64,000 nt of DNA from Bordetella ansorpii (GCF_900078315.1 NZ_FKBS01000013.1:27883-91882); one strand, 5' to 3'; counted from the stretch's first letter, positions 39,269 to 52,722 are shown. Numbers and translations are program-made. The notes: generated from the sequence alone by a model not told the origin.

Positions 39269-39321
39269 ACCCGCGAGCAGTAAAAACCGCGAGCCGTAAA
39301 CCCGCGAGCTGTAAATTCGCG
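39261..39321 (+). repeat. Four tandem 15-16 bp repeats at the gsiB stop / gsiC leader
   Basis: Units are AGCAGTAAACCCGCG (39261-39275), AGCAGTAAAAACCGCG (39276-39291), AGCCGTAAACCCGCG (39292-39306) and AGCTGTAAATTCGCG (39307-39321). The first covers the final Lys-Gln-stop codons of gsiB, so each unit repeats a stop-like TAA. This looks like slippage duplication of the gene end. Confidence 0.8.
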
Positions 39322-39374
39322 TTATGCCGCGTCGGCCGGGGCCGTTGCCCCGGCCGATGCCGCAGGAATTCTCA

Positions 39375-40295
39375 ATGTTCACCTACATCGTCAAACGTCT
39401 ATTGGGCATGATCCCCACGCTGCTGCTGGTGGCCGTGGTCGTGTTCCTCTTCGTGCACATGCTGCCGGGCGATCCCGCGCGCCTGGCCGCCGGCCAGGAC
39501 GCCGACCAGACCACCGTCGAGCTGGTCCGCCAGGAACTCGGCCTGGACCTGCCTCTGCCGCAGCAGTTCGTGCGCTACTTCAGCCACATGCTGCAGGGCG
39601 ACCTGGGCGTGTCGCTGCGCAGCAAGCGCCCCGTCTCCACTGAAATCGCCGACCGCTTCATGCCCACGCTGTGGCTCACGCTGGCCGCCATGGCCTGGTC
39701 CGTGACCTTCGGCATGGTCATCGGCATCGTGTCCGCCGTGTGGCGCAACAAGTGGCCCGACCGCCTGGGCATGACGTTGGCGGTGTCCGGCATCTCGTTC
39801 CCCGCGTTCGCGCTGGGCATGGTGCTGATGCAGGTCTTCTCGGTCGAACTGGGCTGGCTGCCCACCGTCGGCGCCTCGACCTGGCAGCACTACATCCTGC
39901 CGTCCATCACGCTGGGCGCGGCCGTGGCCGCGGTGATGGCCCGCTTCACGCGCGCCTCGTTCGTCGAGGTGATCCAGGAAGACTTCGTGCGCACCGCGCG
40001 CGCCAAGGGCCTGTCCGAGCGCGTCGTGGTGACCAAGCACACGCTGCGCAACGCGCTGATCCCGGTGGTCACCATGATGGGCCTGCAGTTCGGCTTCCTG
40101 CTGGGCGGCTCCATCGTGGTCGAGACCGTGTTCAACTGGCCCGGCCTGGGCCGCCTGCTGGTCGACGCCGTCACCCAGCGCGACTATCCGGTGATCCAGG
40201 GCCTGGTGCTGCTGTTCTCGCTGGAATTCATCCTGATCAACCTGATTGTCGACGTGATGTACGGCGTCATCAATCCCAGCATTCGCTACAAGTGA
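39375..40295 (+). CDS. gsiC: Glutathione/peptide ABC transporter permease
   Basis: A 306-residue inner-membrane permease of the DppB/OppB type. It starts [20 protein letters not shown] and has about six membrane segments. The EAA loop (about residues 205-225) contains [21 protein letters not shown] split by the usual Gly, where the ATPase docks. The start at 39375 (ATG after CAGGAATTC) is preferred over a longer frame from 39324. Confidence 0.93.
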   Translation: MFTYIVKRLLGMIPTLLLVAVVVFLFVHMLPGDPARLAAGQDADQTTVELVRQELGLDLPLPQQFVRYFSHMLQGDLGVSLRSKRPVSTEIADRFMPTLWLTLAAMAWSVTFGMVIGIVSAVWRNKWPDRLGMTLAVSGISFPAFALGMVLMQVFSVELGWLPTVGASTWQHYILPSITLGAAVAAVMARFTRASFVEVIQEDFVRTARAKGLSERVVVTKHTLRNALIPVVTMMGLQFGFLLGGSIVVETVFNWPGLGRLLVDAVTQRDYPVIQGLVLLFSLEFILINLIVDVMYGVINPSIRYK

Positions 40296-40303
40296 GGGCG
40301 GGC

Positions 40304-41236
40304 ATGAGCAATATCGAAACCGCCTCGGCCACCACCGACGCCGCCACCGCTCCCGGCGCGGCCCCCGCCGTGGCCGCCCAGGCCGCGGTGCGTACCCCGG
40401 CCACCGAGTTCTGGCGCAAGTTCCGCAAGCAGAAGCTGGCGCTGGGCGCCGGCGTGTTCGTGCTGCTGCTGGTCGTGGCCGCGATCTTCGCGCCCTGGCT
40501 GGCGCCGTTCGACCCCGAGAACTTCTTCGACTACGACGCCCTGAACGCCACGCCGTCGTGGACGCACTGGTTCGGCGTGGACTCGCTGGGCCGCGACATC
40601 TTCAGCCGCGTGCTGATGGGCGCCCGCATCTCGCTGGCGGCCGGCTTCCTGTCGGTGGCCATGGGCGCGGTGGTGGGCACGCTGATGGGCCTGATGGCCG
40701 GCTACTACGAAGGCTGGTGGGAGCGCATCACGATGCGCATCTCCGACGTGCTGCTGGCTTTTCCCGGCATGCTGCTGGCCATCGGCGTGGTCGCCATCCT
40801 GGGTTCCAGCATGGTCAACGTGATCGTGGCCGTGGCCGTGTTCAGCGTGCCGGCCTTCGCGCGCCTGGTGCGCGGCAACACGCTGGCCATCAAGCAGATG
40901 ACCTACGTCGAAGCTGTGCGCAGCGTGGGCGCGTCCGACTGGACCATCATCATGCGCCACATCCTGCCGGGCACCATCTCGCCCATCGTCGTGTACGGCA
41001 CCATGCGTATCGGCACCTCGATCATCACGGCGGCCAGCCTGTCGTTCCTGGGCATGGGCGCGCAGCCGCCCACGCCGGAATGGGGCGCCATGCTGAACGA
41101 GGCCCGCGCCGACATGGTGCTGTCGCCCCACATCGCGATCTTCCCCGCGCTGGCGATCTTCCTGACGGTGCTGGCCTTCAACCTGCTGGGCGACGGCCTG
41201 CGCGACGCGCTGGACCCCAAGATCGACCGCAAGTAA
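40304..41236 (+). CDS. gsiD: Glutathione/peptide ABC transporter permease
   Basis: A 310-residue DppC/OppC-type permease. An N-terminal Ala/Thr-rich cytosolic stretch of about 30 residues precedes the OppC_N segment ([15 protein letters not shown]). Membrane helices follow, with the docking loop [20 protein letters not shown] at about residues 205-225. The start lies eight bases after the gsiC stop with GAGGGCGGGC upstream. It completes the importer. Confidence 0.93.
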   Translation: MSNIETASATTDAATAPGAAPAVAAQAAVRTPATEFWRKFRKQKLALGAGVFVLLLVVAAIFAPWLAPFDPENFFDYDALNATPSWTHWFGVDSLGRDIFSRVLMGARISLAAGFLSVAMGAVVGTLMGLMAGYYEGWWERITMRISDVLLAFPGMLLAIGVVAILGSSMVNVIVAVAVFSVPAFARLVRGNTLAIKQMTYVEAVRSVGASDWTIIMRHILPGTISPIVVYGTMRIGTSIITAASLSFLGMGAQPPTPEWGAMLNEARADMVLSPHIAIFPALAIFLTVLAFNLLGDGLRDALDPKIDRK

Positions 41237-41290
41237 GCGGACTGCGCGGCGTCGTCGTGGCGCACGCCGTCCCGTGGCAATCGTTCTGCC

Positions 41291-41322
41291 GGCCGGCCCC
41301 GGTGGGGCCGGCCTTTCTTTTT
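41291..41322 (+). terminator. Strong terminator between gsiD and the P1 peptidase gene
   Basis: A perfect 10-bp stem GGCCGGCCCC / GGGGCCGGCC with a 3-base loop is followed by TTTCTTTTT. The downstream peptidase starts 33 bases later, so this probably attenuates rather than ends the operon. Confidence 0.75.
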
Positions 41323-41354
41323 CCGGAGACCGTGCGGCGACGCACGGGTGATTC

Positions 41355-42437
41355 ATGCAGGACGCTTCCCCTACCCAGCCGCGCATCGGCGTGCGGCCTT
41401 CCGGCCCGCGCGATGCGATCAGCGACGTGCCGGGCGTGACGGTCGGCCACTACACGCTGGCCGACGCCGCGCAGCAGACCGGCGTGACCGTGGTGCGTCC
41501 GCACGCCGGTGATCCCTACCGCGACAAGGTGCCGGCCGCCGCCACCATCCTGAACGGTTTCGGCAAGACCACCGGCCTGGTCCAGGTGGCCGAGCTGGGC
41601 GTGCTGGAAACCGACATCGCCCTGACCAACACCTTCGGCGTGGGCACGGTTGCCAACGCGCAGATCCGCCACGCCGTGGCCGCCAACCCCGAGATCGGTC
41701 GCGGCCTGCCTACGGTGAACCCGCTGGTGTTCGAGTGCAACGACGGCTACCTGAACGACATCCAGGCGCTTGCCGTCACCGAAGACCATTACCGCCAGGC
41801 GCTGGCCGCCGCGTCGGCCGAGTTCGCGCAGGGCGCCGTGGGCGCTGGCCGCGGCATGTCCAGTTTCTCGATGAAGGGCGGCATCGGCTCGGCCTCGCGC
41901 GTGGCCGAGGTGCAGCCGGGCCAACGCTACACCGTGGGCGCGCTGGTGCTGTCCAACTACGGCCGCCTGCCCAACCTGACCGTGGCGGGCCGGCCGTTCG
42001 GCCGCCTGCTGGCCGAGCGCATGGACCGCCAGGCCGCCCCGCTCATGCCGGAACCCGAGAAGGGCTCGATCATTCTGCTGATCGCCACCGATGCGCCGCT
42101 GGACGCGCGCCAGTTGCGCCGCCTGTCGCTGCGCGCCGGCGCCGGCCTGGCACGCACCGGCTCGGTGTTCGGCCACGGCAGCGGCGACATCGCGCTGGCC
42201 TTCAGCACCGCCTATACCGTGCCGCACCTGGCCGAGCGTGGCATGCCCTCGGTGCCGATGCTGCACGAGACCCGCATCGACCCGCTGTTCGAGGCGGCCG
42301 CCGAGGCCAGCGAACAGGCCATCATCGCCGCGCTGTGGCACGCGGAAAGCGTGACCGGCCGCGACGGCCATGCGCGCCGTGCGATCCGTGAGGTGGCGCC
42401 GGAATGGCGCCGCTGGCTGGCGGATACCCAGCTTTGA
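41355..42437 (+). CDS. P1-family (S58, DmpA-like) aminopeptidase
   Basis: A 360-residue self-processing Ntn-type hydrolase. The N-terminal GPRDAISDVPGVTVGHYTL and the FGVGTVANAQI region match DmpA/BapA. The likely autocleavage site is the Gly-Ser bond in FGHGSGDIALAF, making Ser276 the nucleophile of the small subunit. Relatives release N-terminal D-Ala, L-amino acids or beta-amino acids from peptides. No signal peptide is visible. Position behind gsiD suggests it digests peptides taken up by the transporter. Confidence 0.9.
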   Translation: MQDASPTQPRIGVRPSGPRDAISDVPGVTVGHYTLADAAQQTGVTVVRPHAGDPYRDKVPAAATILNGFGKTTGLVQVAELGVLETDIALTNTFGVGTVANAQIRHAVAANPEIGRGLPTVNPLVFECNDGYLNDIQALAVTEDHYRQALAAASAEFAQGAVGAGRGMSSFSMKGGIGSASRVAEVQPGQRYTVGALVLSNYGRLPNLTVAGRPFGRLLAERMDRQAAPLMPEPEKGSIILLIATDAPLDARQLRRLSLRAGAGLARTGSVFGHGSGDIALAFSTAYTVPHLAERGMPSVPMLHETRIDPLFEAAAEASEQAIIAALWHAESVTGRDGHARRAIREVAPEWRRWLADTQL

Positions 42438-42498
42438 CCGTTGGCCGCGGCGCCGGGGCAGGGCGCGCCGCAAGCAAATACCTACTACCGAGTCCGTC

Positions 42499-43329
42499 AT
42501 GAAAATCCTGATTTCCACCGACATCGAAGGCGTCGCCGGCGTCTTTCACGGCGAGCAGATCCGCGCCGGCAACGGCGAGTACGAACGCGCGCGCGCCTGG
42601 ATGACAGGCGAGGCCAACGCGGCCGTGCAGGGCGCCTTCGCGGGCGGAGCCACCGAGGTGCTGGTCAACGACTCGCACGGCGGCTTCCGCAACCTGCTGC
42701 CCGACCAGATCGACGAGCGCGCCCGCCTGGTGCTGGGCAAGCCCCGCTACCTGGGCATGATGGGCGGTTTGGAAGAGCCGTGCGATGCCGTCTTCATGAT
42801 CGGCTATCACAGCCGCGCGCAAGGCCGTGGCGTGCTGGCGCACACCATCAACAGCTTCGCCTTCGCGCGCGTGTTCCTGAACGGCATGGAGCTGGGCGAG
42901 GCCGGTTTGTACGGCGCATTGGCCGGTGAGCTGGGCGTGCCGGTGCTGCTGGCCACGGGCGACAACGTCTTCATCGAGGAGACCACGCCGCTGTTCCCGG
43001 GCGCCCAGTGGGTGCAGACCAAGGTGGCGCACGGGCAGGGCAGCGGCGTCACGCTGTCGCCCGCCGCGTCGCGGCGCGCCATCGCCCAGGCGGCCGAGGC
43101 CGCGGTGCGCGAGGCCACGGGCGGCGCCGGCCAGGCGGTTCCTTTCCGCATCCCCGGCCCGATAGAATGCCGTCTGCAGACCCAGAGTCCGGCGCTGGCC
43201 GACCTGTTCTGCATGTGGCCGACGCTCGAGCGCGTCGACGGCGTCACGCTGCGCTTTACGGTAGACAGCGTGCAGGCCGCGATCCGTACGCTCAACAGTC
43301 TGGCGGCCATGTCCTTCATGTTGCGCTGA
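42499..43329 (+). CDS. M55-family D-aminopeptidase (DppA-like)
   Basis: A 276-residue zinc aminopeptidase. The N-terminal DIEG motif (residues 8-11, zinc ligands Asp and Glu), the DSHGG motif at about 58-62, MIGYHSRA at about 100 and the EAGLYGALAGELGVPV segment match Bacillus DppA, which releases D-amino acids from peptides. It is cytosolic. The start at 42499 follows an AT-rich spacer; a longer in-frame start at 42370 overlaps the preceding gene and is unlikely. Context: between two other peptidases in the gsi operon. Confidence 0.88.
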   Translation: MKILISTDIEGVAGVFHGEQIRAGNGEYERARAWMTGEANAAVQGAFAGGATEVLVNDSHGGFRNLLPDQIDERARLVLGKPRYLGMMGGLEEPCDAVFMIGYHSRAQGRGVLAHTINSFAFARVFLNGMELGEAGLYGALAGELGVPVLLATGDNVFIEETTPLFPGAQWVQTKVAHGQGSGVTLSPAASRRAIAQAAEAAVREATGGAGQAVPFRIPGPIECRLQTQSPALADLFCMWPTLERVDGVTLRFTVDSVQAAIRTLNSLAAMSFMLR

Positions 43330-43338
43330 GGATTCTCC

Positions 43339-45135
43339 ATGTCATCCATCCCGACCCGTCTTGCCGACCTGCGACAGGCCATGCGCCGCCGCGGGCTGGA
43401 CGCCTGCATCGTGCCGTCCGCCGATCCGCACCTGTCCGAGTACCTGCCCGAGCGTTGGCAGGGACGGCGCTGGCTGTCGGGCTTCACTGGCTCGGTGGCC
43501 ACGCTGGTGGTCACGGCGGATTTCGCCGGGTTGTGGGTGGACAGCCGCTACTGGGTGCAGGCCGAGGCCCAATTGGCCGGCACGGGCATCGAACTGATGA
43601 AGATCGCCGCCGCCAACCAGCCCGGCCACGTCGCCTGGCTGGCGGCCAATCTGCGCGCCGGCCAGACGGTGGGCGTCGACGGCCAGGTGCTGGGCCTGGC
43701 GGCCTGGCGCGGGCTGTCCGCCGCGCTGGCGCCGGTGGGTATCGCCCTGGACATCCAGGCCGACCTGCTGGAAGACATCTGGGCGGACCGTCCCGGCCTG
43801 CCGAGTGCGCCGGTGTACGAACACCAGCCGCCGCAGGCCGTCGAGTCGCGCGCCGAACGCCTGGCGCGCGTGCGTGACGCCATGGACCAGTACGGCGCCG
43901 ATGCCCATCTGGTGTGCACGGTGGACGACATCGCCTGGATATTCAACCTGCGCGGCGCCGACGTCGAATACAACCCGGTGTTCCTGGCGCATGCCCTGAT
44001 CGGCCACGATTACGCGGCGCTGTTCGTCGGCACGGGCAAGATCGATGACACCTTGCGCGCGGCCCTGGCCGCCGATGGGGTCGACGTGTTGCCCTACGAG
44101 CAGGCCGCCGAGGCCCTGGGTTCGCTGGAGACGGACCAGACCCTGCTGATCGATCCCGCGCGCGTCACCTGCGGCGTGTTCCACCTGATGGACCCCGCCG
44201 TGCCACGCGCCGAGGACATCAACCCGTCCACGCTGTTCAAGTCGCGCAAGAGCGACGAGGAGCTGTCGCACGTGCGCGCCGCGATGGAGCAGGACGGCGC
44301 CGCCCTGGCCGAGTTCTTCGCCTGGTTCGAAGGCGCGCTGGGCCACGAAACCATCACCGAAATCACCGTCGACGAGCGCATCACCGCCGCGCGCGCCCGC
44401 CGTCCCGGTTACGTGTGTCCCAGCTTCGGCACCATCGCCGGCTTCAACGCCAACGGCGCCATGCCGCACTACCGCGCCACGCCCGAGTCCCGCGCCACCA
44501 TCGAAGGCGACGGCCTGCTGCTGATCGATTCCGGCGGCCAATACGTGGGCGGCACCACCGACATCACCCGCGTGGTGGCCGTGGGTACGCCCACCGCCGA
44601 CCAGAAGGTAGATTTCACGGTGGTGCTCAAGGGCATGATCGCGCTGTCGCGCGCCGCATTCCCGCGCGGCACCGCCTCGCCCATGCTGGACGCCATCGCC
44701 CGCGCGCCCATCTGGGCCAGTGGCGCCGAATACGGCCACGGCACGGGCCACGGCGTGGGCTACTTCCTGAACGTGCACGAGGGCCCGCAGGTCATCTCGT
44801 ACCGCGCGGCCCCGGGCCCGCACACGGCCATGCAGCCGGGCATGATCACCTCCAACGAGCCCGGCCTCTACCGTCCGGGGCGCTGGGGCGTGCGCATCGA
44901 GAACCTGGTGGCCAACCGGGTCTGGCTGGACGGCGAGTTCGGCGAGTTCCTGTGCTTCGAGACGCTGACGCTGTGCCCGATCGACACGCGCTGCATCGAA
45001 CTGCCGCTGCTGAACGCCGAGGAAATCGCCTGGCTCGACGACTACCACGCCACGGTCCGCCGCCGTGTGTCTCCCTTGGTCCAAGGCAAGGCGCTGGACT
45101 GGCTGATCGCGCGGACTGAACCGTTGGCGGCGTGA
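43339..45135 (+). CDS. M24-family aminopeptidase P (Xaa-Pro aminopeptidase)
   Basis: A 598-residue metallopeptidase of the long, eukaryote-like aminopeptidase P type. It has two creatinase N-like domains (about residues 1-300) and a C-terminal pita-bread M24 domain (about 305-590). Metal and catalytic residues are in LLIDSGGQYVGGTTDITR (Asp pair), HGTGHGVGYFLNVHEGP (His) and TSNEPGLY followed by FETLTLCPID (Glu pair). It removes N-terminal residues before proline. GAGGATTC precedes the ATG, nine bases after the dppA-like stop. It ends the operon. Confidence 0.92.
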   Translation: MSSIPTRLADLRQAMRRRGLDACIVPSADPHLSEYLPERWQGRRWLSGFTGSVATLVVTADFAGLWVDSRYWVQAEAQLAGTGIELMKIAAANQPGHVAWLAANLRAGQTVGVDGQVLGLAAWRGLSAALAPVGIALDIQADLLEDIWADRPGLPSAPVYEHQPPQAVESRAERLARVRDAMDQYGADAHLVCTVDDIAWIFNLRGADVEYNPVFLAHALIGHDYAALFVGTGKIDDTLRAALAADGVDVLPYEQAAEALGSLETDQTLLIDPARVTCGVFHLMDPAVPRAEDINPSTLFKSRKSDEELSHVRAAMEQDGAALAEFFAWFEGALGHETITEITVDERITAARARRPGYVCPSFGTIAGFNANGAMPHYRATPESRATIEGDGLLLIDSGGQYVGGTTDITRVVAVGTPTADQKVDFTVVLKGMIALSRAAFPRGTASPMLDAIARAPIWASGAEYGHGTGHGVGYFLNVHEGPQVISYRAAPGPHTAMQPGMITSNEPGLYRPGRWGVRIENLVANRVWLDGEFGEFLCFETLTLCPIDTRCIELPLLNAEEIAWLDDYHATVRRRVSPLVQGKALDWLIARTEPLAA

Positions 45136-45178
45136 AGGGCTGCGGAGGTTCGGATCGCTTGATCTGAGTTCTTCAGAC

Positions 45179-45310
45179 GCCCGGGCAGGCCCCTGGGGCC
45201 GAGCCGGCCAAGTCGCCGGGCTCGGGCGCGCCAGGAGGCGCCCTCGGTCCCGCTGCGCGGGACTGCCCCGGCTCCAATTGGCCGCCTCGGCCCCAGGGGC
45301 CTGCCCGGGC
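45179..45310. repeat. Palindromic intergenic element, copy 1
   Basis: Perfect 24-bp outer arms (45179-45202 and 45287-45310; GCCCGGGCAGGCCCCTGGGG...) enclose a core at 45206-45283. The core contains its own short hairpin around GTCCCGCTGCGCGGGAC. The core is 76/78 identical to the reverse complement of copy 2, while the outer arms differ. Confidence 0.8.
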
Positions 45311-45653
45311 TCGCGGTGTCTTCATCCGGCGGATGCCGAACTCCTCAGCAGTCGGGGGGAGGGCGTGATGTTTCCATGCGACACCCGCGAGCGCCATCGG
45401 CTTGCCTGGATCACGGCTTCCCGATTTGGCAGACGTCATTTCTCATCGCCCCACGCGGTTTTGCGATGCATCTTCAGAAAGCCGCACGCCCCATTGGCCC
45501 CCATCGGCTCACCACGTCCCCATTCAACGGACGCCCTTCCCCCTCCGACCCCCACAAGATTAAACCGACCCGCGCACCTCAACAGTGCAGGTATTTCCAA
45601 GCGCCGTGTACCAGCGGCTTGGCCGACGCCGTGGGCATGCCATTGCAGCGAGT

Positions 45654-45785
45654 CCTTGGCGGGGTGGGGGCAGGCGGGGTGGCCAATTGGAGTCGGGGCA
45701 GTCCCGCGCAGCGGGACCGAGGGCGCCTCCTGGCGCGCCCGAGCCCGACGACTTGGCCGCCCCGCCTGCCCCCATCCCGCCAAGG
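45654..45785. repeat. Palindromic intergenic element, copy 2 (inverted core)
   Basis: 33-bp arms at 45654-45686 and 45753-45785 are complementary at 31 positions. The enclosed 78-bp core (45681-45758) is the reverse complement of copy 1's core with two mismatches. Total size, 132 bp, equals copy 1. Confidence 0.8.
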
Positions 45786-45848
45786 ACGCCCTACGAAGAA
45801 CGCCTCTCACAGTTGTAAGCAACAGCCCCCCGGCCCGGGTTTATACGT

Positions 45849-49749
<3,901 letters not shown>

Positions 49750-49819
49750 CGCGTGACGGCGCCGCTGCCTGCACAAGGCCCGCGGCGCCCACGCGCTTGC
49801 CGCGCTGCCGAGGACGCGT

Positions 49820-50197
49820 ATGCGCCTGCTGCTGATCGTGCTGGTCGCCCTGGTGGGCCTGATCCAATATCCGTTGTGGATGGGCAAGGGCGGCTGGTTT
49901 CGGGTGTGGGAACTGCAAGAGCAGGTTGCCAGGCAGCGTGAGACGAACGACAGCCTGCGAGCCCGCAATGCGGCCTTGCAGGCTGAAGTGAACGACCTGA
50001 CCACGGGCACCGAGGCGCTCGAGGAACGTGCCCGCACAGAGCTGGGCATGATGAAGGACGGCGAAGTCTTCGTGCACATCCTGCCGCCGGGCGCCGCCAT
50101 TCCTGTCAAACCGCAGGAGCCGCCCAAACCGGGCGCCAAGCCGCCTGTGCGACCTGCAGCCCCGCCCGCCAGGCCGGCCTCGCAACCCACACGCTGA
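49820..50197 (+). CDS. ftsB: Cell division protein FtsB
   Basis: A 125-residue bitopic membrane protein of the FtsQLB divisome complex. One N-terminal transmembrane helix ([18 protein letters not shown]) is followed by a short WFRVWELQ segment and a coiled coil (about residues 30-75). A Pro/Lys/Ala-rich tail (about 90-125) makes it longer than E. coli FtsB (103). The position after eno is the conserved place for this gene. GAGGACG precedes the ATG. Confidence 0.92.
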   Translation: MRLLLIVLVALVGLIQYPLWMGKGGWFRVWELQEQVARQRETNDSLRARNAALQAEVNDLTTGTEALEERARTELGMMKDGEVFVHILPPGAAIPVKPQEPPKPGAKPPVRPAAPPARPASQPTR

Positions 50198-50255
50198 TTT
50201 GCACGCGGGGCAGTACCCGGCCACCGCGCCCGCTGCCACACGCGTTGCCACCGAG

Positions 50256-50284
50256 ATCCACGGCTTGTCCGTGGATTTTCTTTT
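50256..50284 (+). terminator. Rho-independent terminator of the pyrG-kdsA-eno-ftsB block
   Basis: An 8-bp stem ATCCACGG / CCGTGGAT with a 5-base loop is followed by TTTCTTTT. Confidence 0.8.
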
Positions 50285-50308
50285 GGGCCGCCCAGGCCGC
50301 GGTTCTTC

Positions 50309-51061
50309 TCAACACGCATCGTCGTCCTCGCTGATTTGCGGATGGTCGCCCGCGGGCCATCGCACGGGGTGGGATTGCATGTCCATCGTCAGGGTCATGG
50401 ACAGAGGCAGCACGCCGGCCGATAAGGCTCGATGGATGCAGGCCGCGGAACCCGGCAGAACCGCCGTGGCCCGCATGGCCAGCCCGCCAACCGGCGTGAT
50501 CGGTTCGACCAGATAGCGCAGCCGCAGGCGCAGCGTATTGGCCTGGAAGATGGTGAGACCCGAACGGGGGCCCAGCCCGCCTGACCATCGGGATTGATAG
50601 GCCGTGTGCTGCTCGGCCTGATAGTCGTTGCGCACCGCGAGCAGCCCTGGTGCGGCGGGCACGCGAAATCCTGGTTGGGAGAAATCGGCATAGGCGGCCG
50701 TGCCTGGCCGCAATATCGTGATGTGCCAGGCCGGCATGCCCGCACGCCTCGCCGTGCGCGCCAAGGCGGCATGCATCATCAGGGCGGCTTCCGGCTGCCC
50801 GCCGGGCGAGGCATGGCGGGGCAGCAAGGCGGTTTCGAATGCCTGGGCGATGAGGCCGGGACGGGCGTGGCCGGTGGCGCCGGCGCGCGCGGCTTCGGTC
50901 AGTGCGACATAGGCCAGTTGCCGCATCAACTGCCAGTGCATGACCTCGACGGCAGCCAGCGCGACCAGCAGCACCGCGCCCAACGCAACCGCGGATTCGA
51001 TCAGCGCCGCACCGCGTTGGCGGTGAGGATGGCTGCGTGGGGGGCTGTGCGGGATGGACAT
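50309..51061 (-). CDS. TadE-like membrane protein (orphan)
   Basis: A 250-residue protein with an N-terminal basic stretch and a TadE/TadG-type motif, HRQRGAALIESAVALGAVL, around residues 13-32. A hydrophobic segment follows and then a long periplasmic part ending in SEDDDAC. TadE-like proteins are pseudopilins or assembly factors of Flp/Tad pili, processed after the Gly before the hydrophobic helix. No other tad/flp gene is nearby, so its role here is unclear. Start at 51061 (ATG). It lies opposite and behind ftsB. Confidence 0.7.
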   Translation of the reverse strand: MSIPHSPPRSHPHRQRGAALIESAVALGAVLLVALAAVEVMHWQLMRQLAYVALTEAARAGATGHARPGLIAQAFETALLPRHASPGGQPEAALMMHAALARTARRAGMPAWHITILRPGTAAYADFSQPGFRVPAAPGLLAVRNDYQAEQHTAYQSRWSGGLGPRSGLTIFQANTLRLRLRYLVEPITPVGGLAMRATAVLPGSAACIHRALSAGVLPLSMTLTMDMQSHPVRWPAGDHPQISEDDDAC

Positions 51062-51199
51062 GGTGCCGGGCAGTTTGCCCGGCGCCCTTGAATGCGTCGA
51101 TTGTGGAATCTACGCTAAGCCGCGTAGGACGCATCCGATTGATTTTCTGCCGTGATCTTGCTCTCGATCATGGCAGCGGGGCGGCTGCCCCGCGCCGGT

Positions 51200-52117
51200 T
51201 CAATGCATCGTCGGCGGATTCTGTTCCGGCATCGGCTTATTCTCGGCGAACAGCCCCGCACAGTCGACGGGATCGAAGAGATAGGGCTTGCCGCAGAAGT
51301 CGCAAGAGACTTCCACCTTGCCTTGCTCGGCCAGGATTTCCTGCACTTCGGTGGCGCCCAGCGAACGCAGCATGCCAGCCACGCGATCACGCGTGCACGG
51401 GCAGAACCAGCGTACCGGCAGCGGTTCGAACGCGGTGAGGGTTTCTTCCCAATACAGGCGGTGGATGAGCGTGTCCACATCGGTCTGCAGCAGTTCCTCG
51501 CCGGACAGCGTGCCGGCAAGGTGGATGGCGCGCGTCCAGGTATCGGAATCGACGTTGCCCTGGGGCAGGCCGCCCTGGTCGGGCAGGCGCTGCACCAGCA
51601 GCCCCGCGACGTGCGTGTCGTCGGCGGCCAGCCAAAGGCGCGTGTCGAGTTGCTCGGACGCCTTCATGTAGTGCTGCAGGACCTCGGCCACCGTGTCGCC
51701 TTCGAGCGGCACGATGCCTTGGTAGGCCTGCTGGCCGGGCACCTTGCGCTTGGGGTCGAGGATGACCATGAAGCGGCCTTCGCCGCGGGTGTTCAGCAGG
51801 CTCTGCATGGTGCCGTCTTCGGGCAGCTCGTGACCCTCGCGCACCTTGACGGTGGCGCGCAGGCTGAGGTCGGAGCGGCACTCGACCACCACCAGGGCGA
51901 TCGGGCCGTCGCCCTGGATCTGCAGCAGCAGCGAACCTTCGAACTTGATATTGGCGGCCAGCAGGGTCGAGGCCGCCACCAGTTCTCCGAGCAGGCGCTT
52001 GATGGTCGGCGGGTACTGGTGATGCGCCTGGGCCTGCTGCCAGGTGTCGTGCAGACGCACGGCCTGCACGCGCACCGTACGGTCTTCGAGCAGGTATTTT
52101 TTCAGCGAATCGGTCAT
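51200..52117 (-). CDS. hslO: Redox-regulated chaperone Hsp33
   Basis: A 305-residue cytosolic holdase activated by oxidative unfolding. The N-terminal DSLKKYLLEDRTVRVQAVRL and the GELVAASTLLAANIKFEG region fit the family. The C-terminal zinc site has CPC (in WFCPCTRDRV) and CDFC (in EVSCDFCGKPY), the four redox cysteines with normal spacing. Length is typical (~290-305). Convergent context is absent; it lies 48 bases from the gamma-carbonic-anhydrase gene on the same strand. Confidence 0.95.
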   Translation of the reverse strand: MTDSLKKYLLEDRTVRVQAVRLHDTWQQAQAHHQYPPTIKRLLGELVAASTLLAANIKFEGSLLLQIQGDGPIALVVVECRSDLSLRATVKVREGHELPEDGTMQSLLNTRGEGRFMVILDPKRKVPGQQAYQGIVPLEGDTVAEVLQHYMKASEQLDTRLWLAADDTHVAGLLVQRLPDQGGLPQGNVDSDTWTRAIHLAGTLSGEELLQTDVDTLIHRLYWEETLTAFEPLPVRWFCPCTRDRVAGMLRSLGATEVQEILAEQGKVEVSCDFCGKPYLFDPVDCAGLFAENKPMPEQNPPTMH

Positions 52118-52164
52118 GCAGGCATCTTAGCCGATTCCGGTGCCGCCGCCGCCCCTGGGCGGGG

Positions 52165-52686
52165 CTAACCGATGCGCTTGAGCGAGGTTCTGTACTGCCG
52201 TCCGCGCTCGGCGTAGCGGGCGCTGCCGGCATGCATGCCGGCGATTTCTTCGGCGGTCAGTTCGCGCACGATCTTGCCGATGCCGATCACCAGCGAATTG
52301 TCGGGAATGACCCGGCCCTCGGGCACGATCGCCCCTGCGCCGATCAGGCAGTTGCGTCCCACCACGGCATTGTTGAGCACGATGGCTTGCATGCCGATCA
52401 GCGCGCCCTCCAGGATGGTGCAGCCGTGCAGCATGGCCTGGTGGCCGACCGTGACGTTCTCATGAACCGTCAAGGGACAGCCTTCGTCCACGTGCATGAC
52501 GGTGGATTCCTGGACGTTGCTGTTGCGGCGGATGACGATGGGCGCGTTGTCGGCCCGGATGGAGACGTGCGACCAGATGCTGACGCCGGCCTCCAGCGTG
52601 ACGTTGCCGATCAGGTCGGCGCTGTCGGACACGTAGGTGTCCGGATCGATGGACGGGACGAGGTCGTCCAGTTGATAGATGGGCAT
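52165..52686 (-). CDS. Gamma-carbonic-anhydrase-like hexapeptide protein
   Basis: A 173-residue left-handed beta-helix protein of the YrdA/PaaY/gamma-CA group. Hexapeptide repeats run through most of it, and the metal-site segments STVMHVDEGCPL and TVGHQAMLHGCTI carry the expected histidines. It may be a carbonic anhydrase or an acyl-CoA-related thioesterase-like enzyme; residues alone do not decide. It is located between hslO and an acyl-CoA synthetase, on the same strand. Confidence 0.88.
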   Translation of the reverse strand: MPIYQLDDLVPSIDPDTYVSDSADLIGNVTLEAGVSIWSHVSIRADNAPIVIRRNSNVQESTVMHVDEGCPLTVHENVTVGHQAMLHGCTILEGALIGMQAIVLNNAVVGRNCLIGAGAIVPEGRVIPDNSLVIGIGKIVRELTAEEIAGMHAGSARYAERGRQYRTSLKRIG

Positions 52687-52722
52687 GCGGGGGTCTCCGT
52701 CGATGCGCGCCGCGGGCCGTCG

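Noticed and set aside
39261..39321. Possible mini-CRISPR from the short tandem repeats
   Set aside because: Units are contiguous without spacers, only 15-16 bp long, and include the gsiB stop codon. No cas genes are nearby.
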